This document shows positions 12,376 to 20,871 of a stretch of 20,871 nt of DNA, in pieces. The notes under the pieces were generated by a model. It did not search any database and was not told the origin of the DNA. It saw only the letters and a list, made by a program, of their open reading frames with translations. The DNA is from Gammaproteobacteria bacterium. GTDB taxonomy: Bacteria; Pseudomonadota; Gammaproteobacteria; Steroidobacterales; Steroidobacteraceae. Each line of letters opens with the position of its first letter. Position 1 is the first letter of the stretch. The translations under genes were made by a program, and so were the position numbers. The DNA lies in assembly GCA_005877965.1 (NCBI GenBank), contig VBNP01000056.1:1-20871 (forward strand). Reading direction: 5' to 3'.

Positions 12376-15063
12376 ATGAACTCTAAGATCTCATATGCGG
12401 TAGCGGCCATCCTGGGAGGCTCGTCGTGCGCAGCGTATGCTGCCGAGCCGGCGACCGGCGGTACCGAAGCGGGTACCGGAGCGCTCGAAGAGATCACCGT
12501 CACCGCGCAGCGCCGCACGCAGAACATCCAGGACGTGCCGATCTCGATGCAGGCCCTGACCGAGCAGACGCTGCAGCAACTCAACATCTCGACCTTCGAC
12601 GACTACATCAAGTATCTGCCGAACGTCACGACGGCGAACAACGGGCCGGGCCAGAACGAGGTTTTCATGCGCGGCCTGAGCGCCGGCTCGCAGCCCAGCC
12701 AGGGCAGCGCTTCGACGGGCTTGTGGCCGAACGTCGCCATTTACCTCGACAACCAGTCCGGTCAGCTCCCGAATCGCAACCTCGACATCTACGCCGCGGA
12801 CCTCAATCGCATCGAGGTTCTGGAAGGTCCGCAGGGCACGCTGTTCGGCGCCGGCGCCGAGGCCGGCGTGATCCGCTACATCACGAACGAGCCGAAGCTC
12901 GACGTGACCGAGGCGAACGTCAAAGCCGGCTACGGAGTTACCGCTCACGGCGATCCGAATACCGACTTGACGGCGGTGGTGAACCTGCCGCTGATCGCCA
13001 ACACCATGGCCGTGCGCGCGGTGATCTATAACGACACGCGCGGCGGCTACATCGACAACGTGCCCGCGACGTTCACGCGCAGGAACACCGATATCGGCAT
13101 CCACTATGCAAACTTTCCGGCGGTCGGCGGGCAATGCCCGGACGGCCAGCCGAACAGTGGCTCTTGCGTCCCGCCCGGCAGCCCCACCATCAATAACTTC
13201 AGCGTGGCTGCAAGAGCCATCAACCCGGTGACCTATCAGGGAATACGCGCCGAGGTACTGTACAAGTTCAACGATGACTGGGACGCGCTGATCACGCAGT
13301 CATACCAGAGCATGGACTCGCGCGGCGTGTTCTACCAGCAGCCCAATGCCTCGGATGGCGCGGCTCTGTCCGCGCTCGAAGTCACGCTGTTCAACAGCAC
13401 CCACGACAAGGACAAGTTCGAGAGCACTGCCTGGACGGTGAATGGCAAGTTCGGCAGTTTGAAGGCTGTCTACACCGGCGGCTACCTCGTGCGCAACGTC
13501 GAGCAGGTCGGCGACTACACCAATTACGCGCGCGGCGTCTATGCCGATTACTACCAGTGCTTCGGTCCGGGAACGGGCTACGACAACAGCCTCACCTCAA
13601 CCTGCTTCTCGCCGAGCGCCACCTGGCACTCGGTCGAACGCAACACGCACCAGCAGCATGAATTGCGCCTGAGCACGCCGGACGAGTGGCGTTTCCGCGC
13701 GATCGCCGGCGCGTTTTGGGAAGACAATGAGCTGTTAGACCAGACCGGCTGGGGTTACAAGAACGTTCCTTCGTGTACTTCGAACGCCCCGCCGGGAACG
13801 CCGGGTAATGGCAATACCGGCTGCTTCGCGGACGTGGGCACGTTCCCCGGGACGACCGTCGTGAACCCCGGTGTTCATCCCGCCCCCACCTCCTTCTATC
13901 AGGACACCGTGCGTGAAACCAAACAGACCGCTTTCTTCGCATCCCTCGACTATGACCTGATTCCGCGTGTGTTGACGGTAACGGCCGGCACGCGTCATTT
14001 CCGCTTCGACAACTCCTCGGCGGGCAGCGTGCTCGCCAGTTTCGGCTGCTTCGAGGGCGGCGTGCCAGCCGGTGGCTGCCACAATCCACTTTACTCTTAC
14101 GACCTCAACACAGCGAATCTCACCGACACCGAGTCCGGCTTCAAGAGCCGTGCGAACCTCACCTGGCATGTCACACCGGACACCATGGTGTACTACACGT
14201 TCTCGCAGGGCTTTCGCCCGGGCGGCTTCAATCAGAACGGCGGCTCTCACCATGCCTTCACCCCGGGCCTGGTACCGCAGTTCATCATTCCCAAGTCCTA
14301 CTCGTCGGACAAGCTGACGAACAATGAAATCGGCTGGAAGACGGAATTCCTCGACCATCGCCTGCAATGGAACGGGGCCGTCTATCGGGAGACCTGGGAC
14401 GACGTCCAGGTCGCCTTCTTCGATCCGGGTGTGGTCGGCAACATTTTCTTCAACACCAACGGCCAGAACTTCCTCATCAAGGGTCTCGAGACCTCACTGC
14501 TGGCCCGGGTCGTGACAGGGCTGACGCTGCAAGGTGCGGCGTCCTGGAACCAGAGCAGGCAGACGAACTCGCCGATCTTGCTTAACAACGTTCCAAACAG
14601 CCCGAACTTCGGCCAGCCGATCACGACTGCCTGCAACGCCTTTGGTGCCAATTGCGCGCCGGTCGTCAACCCGTTCGGTCCGATCGACGCCCCGAGCGCC
14701 GATGCGCCGCCGATTCAGTTCAGCCTGCGCGCCCGCTATGACTGGTCGATCGCCGGCGGATACACCCCTTTCATTCAAGTCGCGGCAACCCACAACGGCC
14801 ATTCATTCACGCAGGCGGGTTCGAATCCTACGTTCGCGCAAGCCGGAGCCGTCTCTACCGGCAGGTTGCGGTTCGAGAATCCCGCTTACACGACCTACGA
14901 CGCATCAATTGGCGTAGCGAAGGATGCCTGGTACGTGAACGTGTACGGTGAGAACATCAGCAATTCGAACGCCAGCGTCTTCGTCAGCACCGATCAATTC
15001 ATCATCGCGCAGACGCCGCTTCGGCCGCGGGTTATCGGCGCCTCGGTCGGCTACAAGTTTTGA
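12376..15063 (+). CDS. TonB-dependent outer-membrane receptor
   Basis: This 895-residue gated outer-membrane beta-barrel takes up a large or scarce substrate using TonB-ExbBD energy. It has a signal peptide with a probable cleavage after AAYA near residue 22. A TonB box lies in EEITVTAQRR (residues 38-47), followed by the plug domain VPISMQALTEQTLQQLNIST and RIEVLEGPQGTLFGAGAEAG. A long barrel with Tyr/Trp/Phe-alternating strands ends in GASVGYKF with C-terminal Phe. ATG 12376 is the start because the signal peptide begins there and AAGGGATC precedes it; the longer open frame upstream merely overlaps the regulator. Several Cys-containing loops (GGQCPDGQPNSGSC, SCTSNAPPG) suggest disulphides. 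No N-terminal signalling extension is present. The substrate is not evident. The stop overlaps the next gene. Confidence 0.95.
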   Translation: MNSKISYAVAAILGGSSCAAYAAEPATGGTEAGTGALEEITVTAQRRTQNIQDVPISMQALTEQTLQQLNISTFDDYIKYLPNVTTANNGPGQNEVFMRGLSAGSQPSQGSASTGLWPNVAIYLDNQSGQLPNRNLDIYAADLNRIEVLEGPQGTLFGAGAEAGVIRYITNEPKLDVTEANVKAGYGVTAHGDPNTDLTAVVNLPLIANTMAVRAVIYNDTRGGYIDNVPATFTRRNTDIGIHYANFPAVGGQCPDGQPNSGSCVPPGSPTINNFSVAARAINPVTYQGIRAEVLYKFNDDWDALITQSYQSMDSRGVFYQQPNASDGAALSALEVTLFNSTHDKDKFESTAWTVNGKFGSLKAVYTGGYLVRNVEQVGDYTNYARGVYADYYQCFGPGTGYDNSLTSTCFSPSATWHSVERNTHQQHELRLSTPDEWRFRAIAGAFWEDNELLDQTGWGYKNVPSCTSNAPPGTPGNGNTGCFADVGTFPGTTVVNPGVHPAPTSFYQDTVRETKQTAFFASLDYDLIPRVLTVTAGTRHFRFDNSSAGSVLASFGCFEGGVPAGGCHNPLYSYDLNTANLTDTESGFKSRANLTWHVTPDTMVYYTFSQGFRPGGFNQNGGSHHAFTPGLVPQFIIPKSYSSDKLTNNEIGWKTEFLDHRLQWNGAVYRETWDDVQVAFFDPGVVGNIFFNTNGQNFLIKGLETSLLARVVTGLTLQGAASWNQSRQTNSPILLNNVPNSPNFGQPITTACNAFGANCAPVVNPFGPIDAPSADAPPIQFSLRARYDWSIAGGYTPFIQVAATHNGHSFTQAGSNPTFAQAGAVSTGRLRFENPAYTTYDASIGVAKDAWYVNVYGENISNSNASVFVSTDQFIIAQTPLRPRVIGASVGYKF

Positions 15064-17093
15064 GCCATCCCTCGGCGGTGGAACTTGAGGTTCGGCGGAT
15101 ACACGAACTCGTAAACGAGCGACGGTTCGCGGAAGGCTTAAGGGCCGCTGACGCCCTGCTGGTCACGGTGCCTGAGAATCGCGATGTCTTGTATCTGCGC
15201 GCGCATGCACAACGTCTGCTCGGCGACATCACCGCGGCGCTCGCCACGCTCGCCGGACTTGAACAGCTGCACTCTCGCTTCAGTCGCCTGTACCAGGAAC
15301 GCGGCCATTGCTATGTCGCGCTGAAGCAAGCGCCCGAGGCGATCGACGCCTTCCTGCGCGCGGTGCATATCAATCACGCCCTGCCGGTCAGCTGGAGCAT
15401 GCTGGAGGGCTTATACCGGATGACCGGGCAGGCTGTGAACGCCGCGCAGGCGGCCGCGCATGTCGCGACGCTGAAGAAACTGCCTGCGGAGATCGTTACG
15501 GCGACGGCGCTGTTCGCGGACGGCGAACTGGCGGAGGCGGAACAGCTCACTCGCGCCTTCCTGATCAAGCATGGCCATCACCTCGAGGCCATGCGTCTAC
15601 TCGCGCGCATCGGCCTCGAGCGGGACATACTCGACGATGCGCAACTGTTGCTGGAGGCGGTGCTCGATCTGGCGCCTGATTATCACGCGGCTCGGTTTGA
15701 TTATGCCCAGGTCCTCATCAAGCGCCACATGTACCCACAGGCGCACGAGCAAGCCGAGAAGCTGCTTGCCGTGGATCGTGCCAATCGCAACTACCGCACG
15801 CTCCATGCGATGACCAGCGTGGGTCTTGGCCTGCACGAACGCGCCATCGAGCTGTACCGGGAGCTGTTGGCCGGCGCCACGCAGCCGGCGGACCTGCATC
15901 TGTCGATCGCTCACTCGCTCAAGACGCTCGGGCGTCGCGAGGAAGCCATCGCCGCGTACCGCGCCGCGGCGGCCGCGCGCACCGGCTATGGCGACGCCTG
16001 GTGGAGTCTCGCGAATCTCAAGACCTACCGATTCGCAGACGGGGAGCTGGAGCGGATGCGGGCTGCGGAATCGGCGGCGGCGACGTCCGTGGTTGATCGA
16101 TACCACCTGTGCTTTGCCCTCGGTAAAGCGCTCGAGGACCGGCAGCAGTACGAGAAATCCTTTGAGTACTACGCCCGCGGCAACGCCCTCAAGCGCTCCG
16201 AAAGCCGCTATCGACCGCAGGTCTTCGAACTCAACACCTGCCTGCAGATCGAAGTCTGTACCGCGGAGCTGTTCGCCCGTAATAAGGATGGCGGCGCGCA
16301 CGCCGCTGATCCGATATTCATCGTGGGTCTGCCGCGCTCCGGCTCGACACTGATCGAGCAGATCCTGGCGTCACACTCCGTGGTCGAAGGCACCCAGGAG
16401 CTCGCCGATCTCCCGCGCATCGTCGTGGACCTGCAGGGCCGTGACTGGAGCTTCGACAACCCGCGCTATCCGGCGGTGCTGGCGCAGATGAGTGCCGAGG
16501 ATTTTCACCGCCTCGCCGAGAAGTACTTGAGCGATACGCGTGTCTACCGCACCGGCAAGGCGCGCTTCATCGACAAGATGCCGAACAACTTCCGGCACGT
16601 CGGACTCATCCATCTGATGTTGCCCAACGCGAAGATCATCGACGCACGGCGCGAGCCGATGGCCTGTTGTTTCGGTAACCTCAAGCAGCTGTTCGCGCAG
16701 GGCCAGGAATTTACCTACAGCATCGAAGACATCGCGCGCTACTACCGCACCTACCTGGAGCTCATGCGCCACTGGGATGCCGTCCTGCCTGGGCGCGTGC
16801 TGCGCATGCAGCACGAGGACGTGGTGGATGACCTGGAAGGCAACGTTCGTCGCTTACTCGACTATTGCGGGCTCGAGTTCGAGCCCGCCTGCATGGAGTT
16901 CCACAAAACCGAACGCAGCGTGCGTACCGCGAGTTCGGAGCAGGTCCGCCAGCCGATCTATCGCGAGGGTCTGGACCAATGGCGTCACTACGAACGGTGG
17001 CTGGGGAGCCTGCGCGAGGCCCTCGGCGATGCCCTCACGCGCTACCGAGACTCGGGAGGCGGCCTTCGCTCCGCGCCTGGTGGCCGAGGGTGA
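15060..17093 (+). CDS. TPR-repeat sulfotransferase family protein
   Basis: This 677-residue fusion has tandem tetratricopeptide-like helical repeats from about residue 10 to 390 (for example ERGHCYVALKQAPEAIDAFL, HLSIAHSLKTLGRREEAIAA). A C-terminal sulfotransferase domain follows from Pro418. The 5'-phosphosulfate loop is IFIVGLPRSGSTLIEQIL at 419-436, with later signatures FIDKMPNNFRHVGLIHLMLP and AKIIDARREPMACCFGNLKQ, the 3'-phosphate-binding region. PAPS is the expected donor; the acceptor is unknown. No signal peptide is seen. The start is TTG 15060, overlapping the receptor stop as TTGA, with no ribosome-binding site of its own, so it depends on translational coupling. A GTG at 15078 is an alternative. 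Receptor-plus-TPR-sulfotransferase pairs recur in proteobacteria. Its 3' end overlaps the convergent transporter gene by 59 bp. Confidence 0.88.
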   Translation: MSHPSAVELEVRRIHELVNERRFAEGLRAADALLVTVPENRDVLYLRAHAQRLLGDITAALATLAGLEQLHSRFSRLYQERGHCYVALKQAPEAIDAFLRAVHINHALPVSWSMLEGLYRMTGQAVNAAQAAAHVATLKKLPAEIVTATALFADGELAEAEQLTRAFLIKHGHHLEAMRLLARIGLERDILDDAQLLLEAVLDLAPDYHAARFDYAQVLIKRHMYPQAHEQAEKLLAVDRANRNYRTLHAMTSVGLGLHERAIELYRELLAGATQPADLHLSIAHSLKTLGRREEAIAAYRAAAAARTGYGDAWWSLANLKTYRFADGELERMRAAESAAATSVVDRYHLCFALGKALEDRQQYEKSFEYYARGNALKRSESRYRPQVFELNTCLQIEVCTAELFARNKDGGAHAADPIFIVGLPRSGSTLIEQILASHSVVEGTQELADLPRIVVDLQGRDWSFDNPRYPAVLAQMSAEDFHRLAEKYLSDTRVYRTGKARFIDKMPNNFRHVGLIHLMLPNAKIIDARREPMACCFGNLKQLFAQGQEFTYSIEDIARYYRTYLELMRHWDAVLPGRVLRMQHEDVVDDLEGNVRRLLDYCGLEFEPACMEFHKTERSVRTASSEQVRQPIYREGLDQWRHYERWLGSLREALGDALTRYRDSGGGLRSAPGGRG

Positions 17094-18396
17094 GAGCGCT
17101 GAAGAAGATCGTCAGCAGGCAGCAGGCCACCATGGTCGTGAACACGCCGCCCCAGCCCCAGCGGTCGGCGATCCAGCCGACGCCGGTCCCGGAGATGGCC
17201 GAGCCGAACACGTAGCCGAAGAAACCGGTGAAGCCCGCCGCGGTGCCGGCGGCTTTCTTCGGCACCAGATCCAGCGAGTGCAGGCCGATGATCATGATCG
17301 GACCGTAGATGAGGAAGCCGATCGCAACCAGCGCGGCATAATCGATCCATAGCGGACCCTTGCCGTTGAGCCAGTAGACCAGGACCGCGACGAGTGTCAG
17401 GGCCATGAATAACATGGTGGCCGGTGCACGCTTGCCCTGGAACCACTTGTCCGAGATCCAGCCGCACGCGATCGTCCCGGGAATCGCCGCCCACTCGTAC
17501 AGCGACCAGCCGATGCTCGACTGTTGGAACGAGAAGCCCTTGGCGGTCTCGAGGTACGTCGGGATCCAGTTCACCACGCCGTAGCGCACGAAGTAGCAGA
17601 ACGCATTGGCCACCGCGATCGCCCACAGGTAGCGATTCGGCAGAACGTAGCCAAGGAAGATCTCGCGGAACCCGAGGGTACGCTCGTGCGCGTCGCTGTA
17701 GCCGGGCGGGTAGTCGTTCCTGAACTGCTCCACCGGCGGCAAACCTCGCGACTGCGGCGTGTCCTGCAGCAGGAAGTACACGCCCACCGCCACCGCCGCG
17801 GCGATCAGGGCATTGAAGTAGAACTTCGCCCGCCAGTCGTGTAACAACACGACACCGGCCAGGGCGAGGTTCGCAACCAACGCTCCGCCGACGTTGTGCG
17901 CGGTATTCCATACGGAAACGATGCGCCCGCGCTCCCGGGTGCTGAACCAGTGCACCATGGTCTTGCCGCACGGCGGCCAGCCCATGCCCTGAACCCAGCC
18001 GTTCACCACCTGGATCGCGACGATCGCGCCGAGCGACGTGTAGGCCGCCTCGGTGAGGCCGAACGCGGCCATGATCGCGCTCGACAGCAGCAGGCCGAGG
18101 GGCATGAAGTAGCGCGGGTTGCTGCGGTCCGAGACCGACCCCATCAGGAACTTCGACAGGCCGTAGGCGATCGACAGCCCGGTGAGCGCACTGCCGAGCG
18201 CCGCCTTGTTGTACTGCGGGTGCTCGCGGAGGATGTCGGGAATGGCGAGGGCGAGGTTGTTGCGGACCAGGTAGTAGCCCGCGTAGCCGATGAAGATCCC
18301 GGCGAATACCCGCCGGCGCAGCCGCCGATAGGTCGGGTCCACCTCATCGACAGGCAAGGGAGCGGCAAAGGCCGCAGGCCTCAGCCACCCGATCAT
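17035..18396 (-). CDS. GlpT-family MFS organophosphate:phosphate antiporter
   Basis: This 453-residue, twelve-helix transporter of the OPA family (GlpT/UhpT/PgtP) exchanges organophosphates for phosphate across the inner membrane. The GlpT substrate residues are conserved: Arg45 in YYLVRNN, Lys82 in SKFLMGSVSDR, His167 in WNTAHNVGG and Arg271 in FVRYGVVNWIPTYL. These correspond to E. coli GlpT Arg45, Lys80, His165 and Arg269. It is therefore probably a phosphate-ester carrier and not a quaternary-amine transporter. The start ATG 18396 overlaps the betA stop (ATGA), so it is the third gene of the betB-betA operon. Glycerol-3-phosphate is the default substrate. Phosphocholine or glycerophosphocholine would suit the context but is inference. 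Its 3' end overlaps the sulfotransferase gene. Confidence 0.88.
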   Translation of the reverse strand: MIGWLRPAAFAAPLPVDEVDPTYRRLRRRVFAGIFIGYAGYYLVRNNLALAIPDILREHPQYNKAALGSALTGLSIAYGLSKFLMGSVSDRSNPRYFMPLGLLLSSAIMAAFGLTEAAYTSLGAIVAIQVVNGWVQGMGWPPCGKTMVHWFSTRERGRIVSVWNTAHNVGGALVANLALAGVVLLHDWRAKFYFNALIAAAVAVGVYFLLQDTPQSRGLPPVEQFRNDYPPGYSDAHERTLGFREIFLGYVLPNRYLWAIAVANAFCYFVRYGVVNWIPTYLETAKGFSFQQSSIGWSLYEWAAIPGTIACGWISDKWFQGKRAPATMLFMALTLVAVLVYWLNGKGPLWIDYAALVAIGFLIYGPIMIIGLHSLDLVPKKAAGTAAGFTGFFGYVFGSAISGTGVGWIADRWGWGGVFTTMVACCLLTIFFSALTLGHQARSEGRLPSLGSA

Positions 18397-20048
18397 CGCT
18401 GGGCACTCTGCCAGCGCGCAGCGCCGTAGTACGGAACCGGCGCCCTGGGCAGGAGCGCTGCGCCGCGGATGTGATCGGCCGCCTTCTCCGCCAGCATGAT
18501 GGTGGGCGCGTTGAGGTTGCCGGTGGTGATGGAGGGCATGATGGAGGAGTCGACCACCCGTAGCGCCTCGACGCCGATGACGCGGGTGTGCGGATCGACC
18601 ACCGCTTGCGGGTCGGTGACGCCACCCATCCGGCAGGTGCAGGAGGGGTGGAAGGCGCTCTCGGCCTTCTCGCGGATGAAGGCGTCGATCTGCTCATCGG
18701 TCTCGACGCCCGCTCCCGGCTGGATCTCGCGGCCGCGGTAGCGGTCGAACGCCGGCTGCGCGAAGATCTCGCGCGTGAGGCGCACGCACGCGCGCATCTC
18801 CTCCCAGTCCTCGGATCGGGACATGTAGTTGAAGCAGATCCGCGGCTTGTCGAGCGCCTCGGCGGACCGCAAGCGCACCCACCCCTGGCTTTGCGAGCGC
18901 ATCGGCCCCACGTGCGCCTGAAAGCCGTGCTCGCGCGCCAGCGATGAACCGTCGTAGTTCACCGCCAGCGGCAGAAAATGAAACTGGATGTCCGGGTAGC
19001 GCACCCCGGCGCGGCTGCGGATGAAGCCGCCGGTCTCGAAGTGATTGCTGGCGCCGAGGCCGTCGCTGCTGAGGAGCCAGCGCGCGCCGATGAGCGCGCG
19101 GCGCACCAGCGATAACTGCGAATAAAGGGTGATGGGCTCGCGGCAGGCGACCTGGAAGTAGAACTCAAGATGATCCTGCAGGTTCTCGCCCACACCCGGC
19201 AGCTCGCGCACCACCCCGATGCCGTGGGCGGCGAGCTCGTGTTGCGGGCCGATGCCCGACAGCAACAGCAACTGGGGCGAGTTGATCGGACCGGCGCACA
19301 GGATGACCTCGCGCCGTGCCCGCACTTCGTGAAAGACACCGCCGCGCCGATAACGAACTCCGACCGCCCGTCGTCCCTCGAACAGTACGCGCGTGGCAAG
19401 CGCGTGCGTGCGCACCGTCAGATTGCCCCGGCGCATCGCTGGTCGCAGGTAGGCATTCGCAGCGCTGCAGCGCCGGCCACCCCCCACGGTCATGTCCATC
19501 TGACCGAATCCTTCCTGCTGAAAGCCATTCATGTCGGGGGTCAGTGCGTAGCCGGCCTGCCGCCCCGCCTCCAGCCAGGCCGCGTGCAGCGGATTGGTGA
19601 GGAGCCCGCGGCGTGTCTCGAGCGGACCGTCGGCGCCGCGGTAGTCATCGCCCCCCCCGGCGCGCCGCTCCGCGCGCTTGAAGTACGGCAACACGTCGTG
19701 GTAGCTCCAGCCGGTGGCGCCTTCAGCCTCCCAGCGCTCGAAGTCGAGCGGGTTGCCGCGCACGTACACGAGCCCGTTGATCGAGGAGGAACCGCCGAGC
19801 ACCTTGCCGCGCGGGGTGTGCAGCCGGCGGCCATTGAGGTGCGGCTCCGGTTCGGTGTAGTAGCGCCAGTCGTAGCGCGCCATGTTCATGGGGATCGAAA
19901 ACGCGCTGGGCATCTGGATCCACGGCGAGCGATCCGAGCCGCCGTACTCGAGCACCAGTACGCTGTGCTCGCCGTCCTCGGTGAGACGATCCGCCAGCAC
20001 GCAGCCCGCGGAGCCGGCGCCGACGATCAGGTAGTCGACAGTCTCCAC
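18393..20048 (-). CDS. betA: GMC-family choline dehydrogenase
   Basis: This FAD-dependent GMC oxidoreductase of 551 residues (E. coli BetA 556) oxidises choline to betaine aldehyde at the membrane. The ADP-binding motif DYLIVGAGSAGCVLADRLTE starts at residue 4. GMC signature 1 is in TPRGKVLGGSSSINGLVYVR, and signature 2 in CAGPINSPQLLLLSGIGP. The C-terminal catalytic region has AFHPSCTCRMGG and VVDSSIMPSITTGNLNAPTIM, as in BetA. I prefer GTG 20048: it lies 5 bases after the betB stop and puts the FAD motif at the family's usual distance from the N-terminus. ATG 20087 would overlap betB by 35 bases and add 13 unlike residues. The order betB-betA matches classical bet operons. A related GMC alcohol dehydrogenase cannot be excluded. 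Confidence 0.85.
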   Translation of the reverse strand: METVDYLIVGAGSAGCVLADRLTEDGEHSVLVLEYGGSDRSPWIQMPSAFSIPMNMARYDWRYYTEPEPHLNGRRLHTPRGKVLGGSSSINGLVYVRGNPLDFERWEAEGATGWSYHDVLPYFKRAERRAGGGDDYRGADGPLETRRGLLTNPLHAAWLEAGRQAGYALTPDMNGFQQEGFGQMDMTVGGGRRCSAANAYLRPAMRRGNLTVRTHALATRVLFEGRRAVGVRYRRGGVFHEVRARREVILCAGPINSPQLLLLSGIGPQHELAAHGIGVVRELPGVGENLQDHLEFYFQVACREPITLYSQLSLVRRALIGARWLLSSDGLGASNHFETGGFIRSRAGVRYPDIQFHFLPLAVNYDGSSLAREHGFQAHVGPMRSQSQGWVRLRSAEALDKPRICFNYMSRSEDWEEMRACVRLTREIFAQPAFDRYRGREIQPGAGVETDEQIDAFIREKAESAFHPSCTCRMGGVTDPQAVVDPHTRVIGVEALRVVDSSIMPSITTGNLNAPTIMLAEKAADHIRGAALLPRAPVPYYGAARWQSAQR

Positions 20049-20052
20049 GGCC

Positions 20053-20871
20053 CTAGTAGGGCGCGTCGACGTCGCCCATGGCGACATACACGCTCTTCAG
20101 CTGCGTGTAATGCTCGATGGCGGCGCGGCCATTCTCGCGCCCGAGACCCGACATCTTGACGCCGGCGAACGGCAACTCGACCGGGGTGATGTTGTAGTGA
20201 TTGATCCAGCAGGTGCCGGCCTGCAGCTGCGCGATCACGCGGTGTGCGCGTGTCAGATCGTTGGTGAACACGCCGGCGGCCAGGCCGAACTCGGTGGCGT
20301 TGGCCCGCGCGATCACCTCGTCCTCGTCTGCGAACTCCAGCACCGACATCACCGGGCCGAAGATCTCCTGGCGCACGATGTCCATGTCGTCATGACAGTC
20401 GTCGAATACGGTGGGCGCGACGAAGTAGCCATTCGCCAGATCCCCGGTCGTCACCCGCACGCCGCCCGTGAGCAGCCGCGCGCCCTGCGCCCGGCCGCGG
20501 GCGATGAACCCCAGCACCTTCTCCATGTGCTCCGCGGAAATGAGCGCTCCCACCTGGGTAGCCGGATCCATCGGATCTCCGACACGCATCGCGGCGGCGC
20601 GCGTCCGCAGGCGCTCCACGAACGCGGCGCGCACGCTGTGGTGCACGAACACGCGCGTGCCGTTCGAACATACCTCCCCGGCCGAGTAGAAATTTCCGAG
20701 CAGCGCGCCCGCCACGGCGTTATCCAGTTTCGCATCGTCAAATACGATGAGCGGCGACTTGCCGCCGAGCTCGAGGGTCACCTGCTTCAGAGACGCGGCG
20801 GCATCGGCCATGACGGCCTTGCCGGTACCGACCTCGCCGGTGAGCGAGATCTTGCGGATGTCGGGATGACG
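20053..20871 (-). CDS. betB: Betaine-aldehyde dehydrogenase, C-terminal part (runs off the right edge)
   Basis: These are the last 272 residues of an NAD-dependent aldehyde dehydrogenase that converts betaine aldehyde to glycine betaine. The fragment begins in the NAD-binding region (ISLTGEVGTGKAV), then has the catalytic Glu motif LELGGKSPLIVF and the nucleophile Cys in SAGEVCSNGTRVFV. EIFGPVMSVLEFADEDEVIA and GTCWINHYNITPVELPFAGV follow. It ends SVYVAMGDVDAPY, very close to the C-terminus I know from pseudomonad BetB. The frame is open to the window edge, and the start is outside. A TAG stop at 20053-20055 is 5 bases before the betA GTG, so translation is probably coupled. Confidence 0.9.
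   Translation of the reverse strand, partial: RHPDIRKISLTGEVGTGKAVMADAAASLKQVTLELGGKSPLIVFDDAKLDNAVAGALLGNFYSAGEVCSNGTRVFVHHSVRAAFVERLRTRAAAMRVGDPMDPATQVGALISAEHMEKVLGFIARGRAQGARLLTGGVRVTTGDLANGYFVAPTVFDDCHDDMDIVRQEIFGPVMSVLEFADEDEVIARANATEFGLAAGVFTNDLTRAHRVIAQLQAGTCWINHYNITPVELPFAGVKMSGLGRENGRAAIEHYTQLKSVYVAMGDVDAPY

Overview
The window is GC-rich, densely packed bacterial chromosome. TonB-dependent outer-membrane receptor, lipobox lipoprotein, GGDEF, DUF2189 and TPR-sulfotransferase genes together point to a free-living proteobacterium, most likely gammaproteobacterial (a Steroidobacter/Nevskia-like or related lineage would fit). The taxonomic placement is inference from gene content only.

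Region 1 (1-3600) is a small catabolic cluster. A short-chain dehydrogenase leaves the left edge on the minus strand. Divergent from it are an M20 carbamoylase/allantoate-amidohydrolase-like enzyme, an extended-SDR epimerase and an ATGA-coupled PuuE-type polysaccharide deacetylase. The deacetylase is broken by a frameshift just before its conserved C-terminus. An orphan SDR C-terminus lies immediately behind it. The enzyme set suggests ring opening and hydrolysis of a cyclic ureide (allantoin- or hydantoin-like compound).

Region 2 (3600-7530) lies between and around two minus-strand tRNA genes, Arg(CCT) and Ala(CGC). It holds a DUF2189 membrane protein and a compact module hipB-hipA-SPFH lipoprotein. 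The module is flanked by a 13-bp direct repeat that contains the last 10 nt of the tRNA-Ala gene, CCA included. I read this as an attL/attR pair and the module as a small integrated element that has no integrase of its own. Upstream of hipB are three copies of an 18-bp palindrome at an exact 27-bp pitch, the likely HipB operators.

Region 3 (7530-11040) carries a PrxQ/BCP-type peroxiredoxin with a damaged C-terminus, a membrane-anchored histidine-phosphatase-fold protein that has lost both catalytic histidines, a REC-like/GGDEF diguanylate cyclase, an inverted pair of DnaA boxes, a Lys/Arg/Ala-rich histone-H1-like protein and an unrecognised 175-residue protein.

Region 4 (11040-20871) looks like an uptake and catabolism locus. 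A GATase1-AraC (GlxA/GbdR-type) regulator is followed by a TonB-dependent receptor, which is stop-start coupled (TTGA) to a TPR-sulfotransferase. Converging on these from the right is a tight operon: betB (partial, leaves the window), betA and a GlpT-family organophosphate antiporter. Regulators of the GATase1-AraC class control choline/betaine catabolism in pseudomonads, so the regulator may govern this locus. The GlpT-like partner suggests a phosphorylated choline source, but that is inference.
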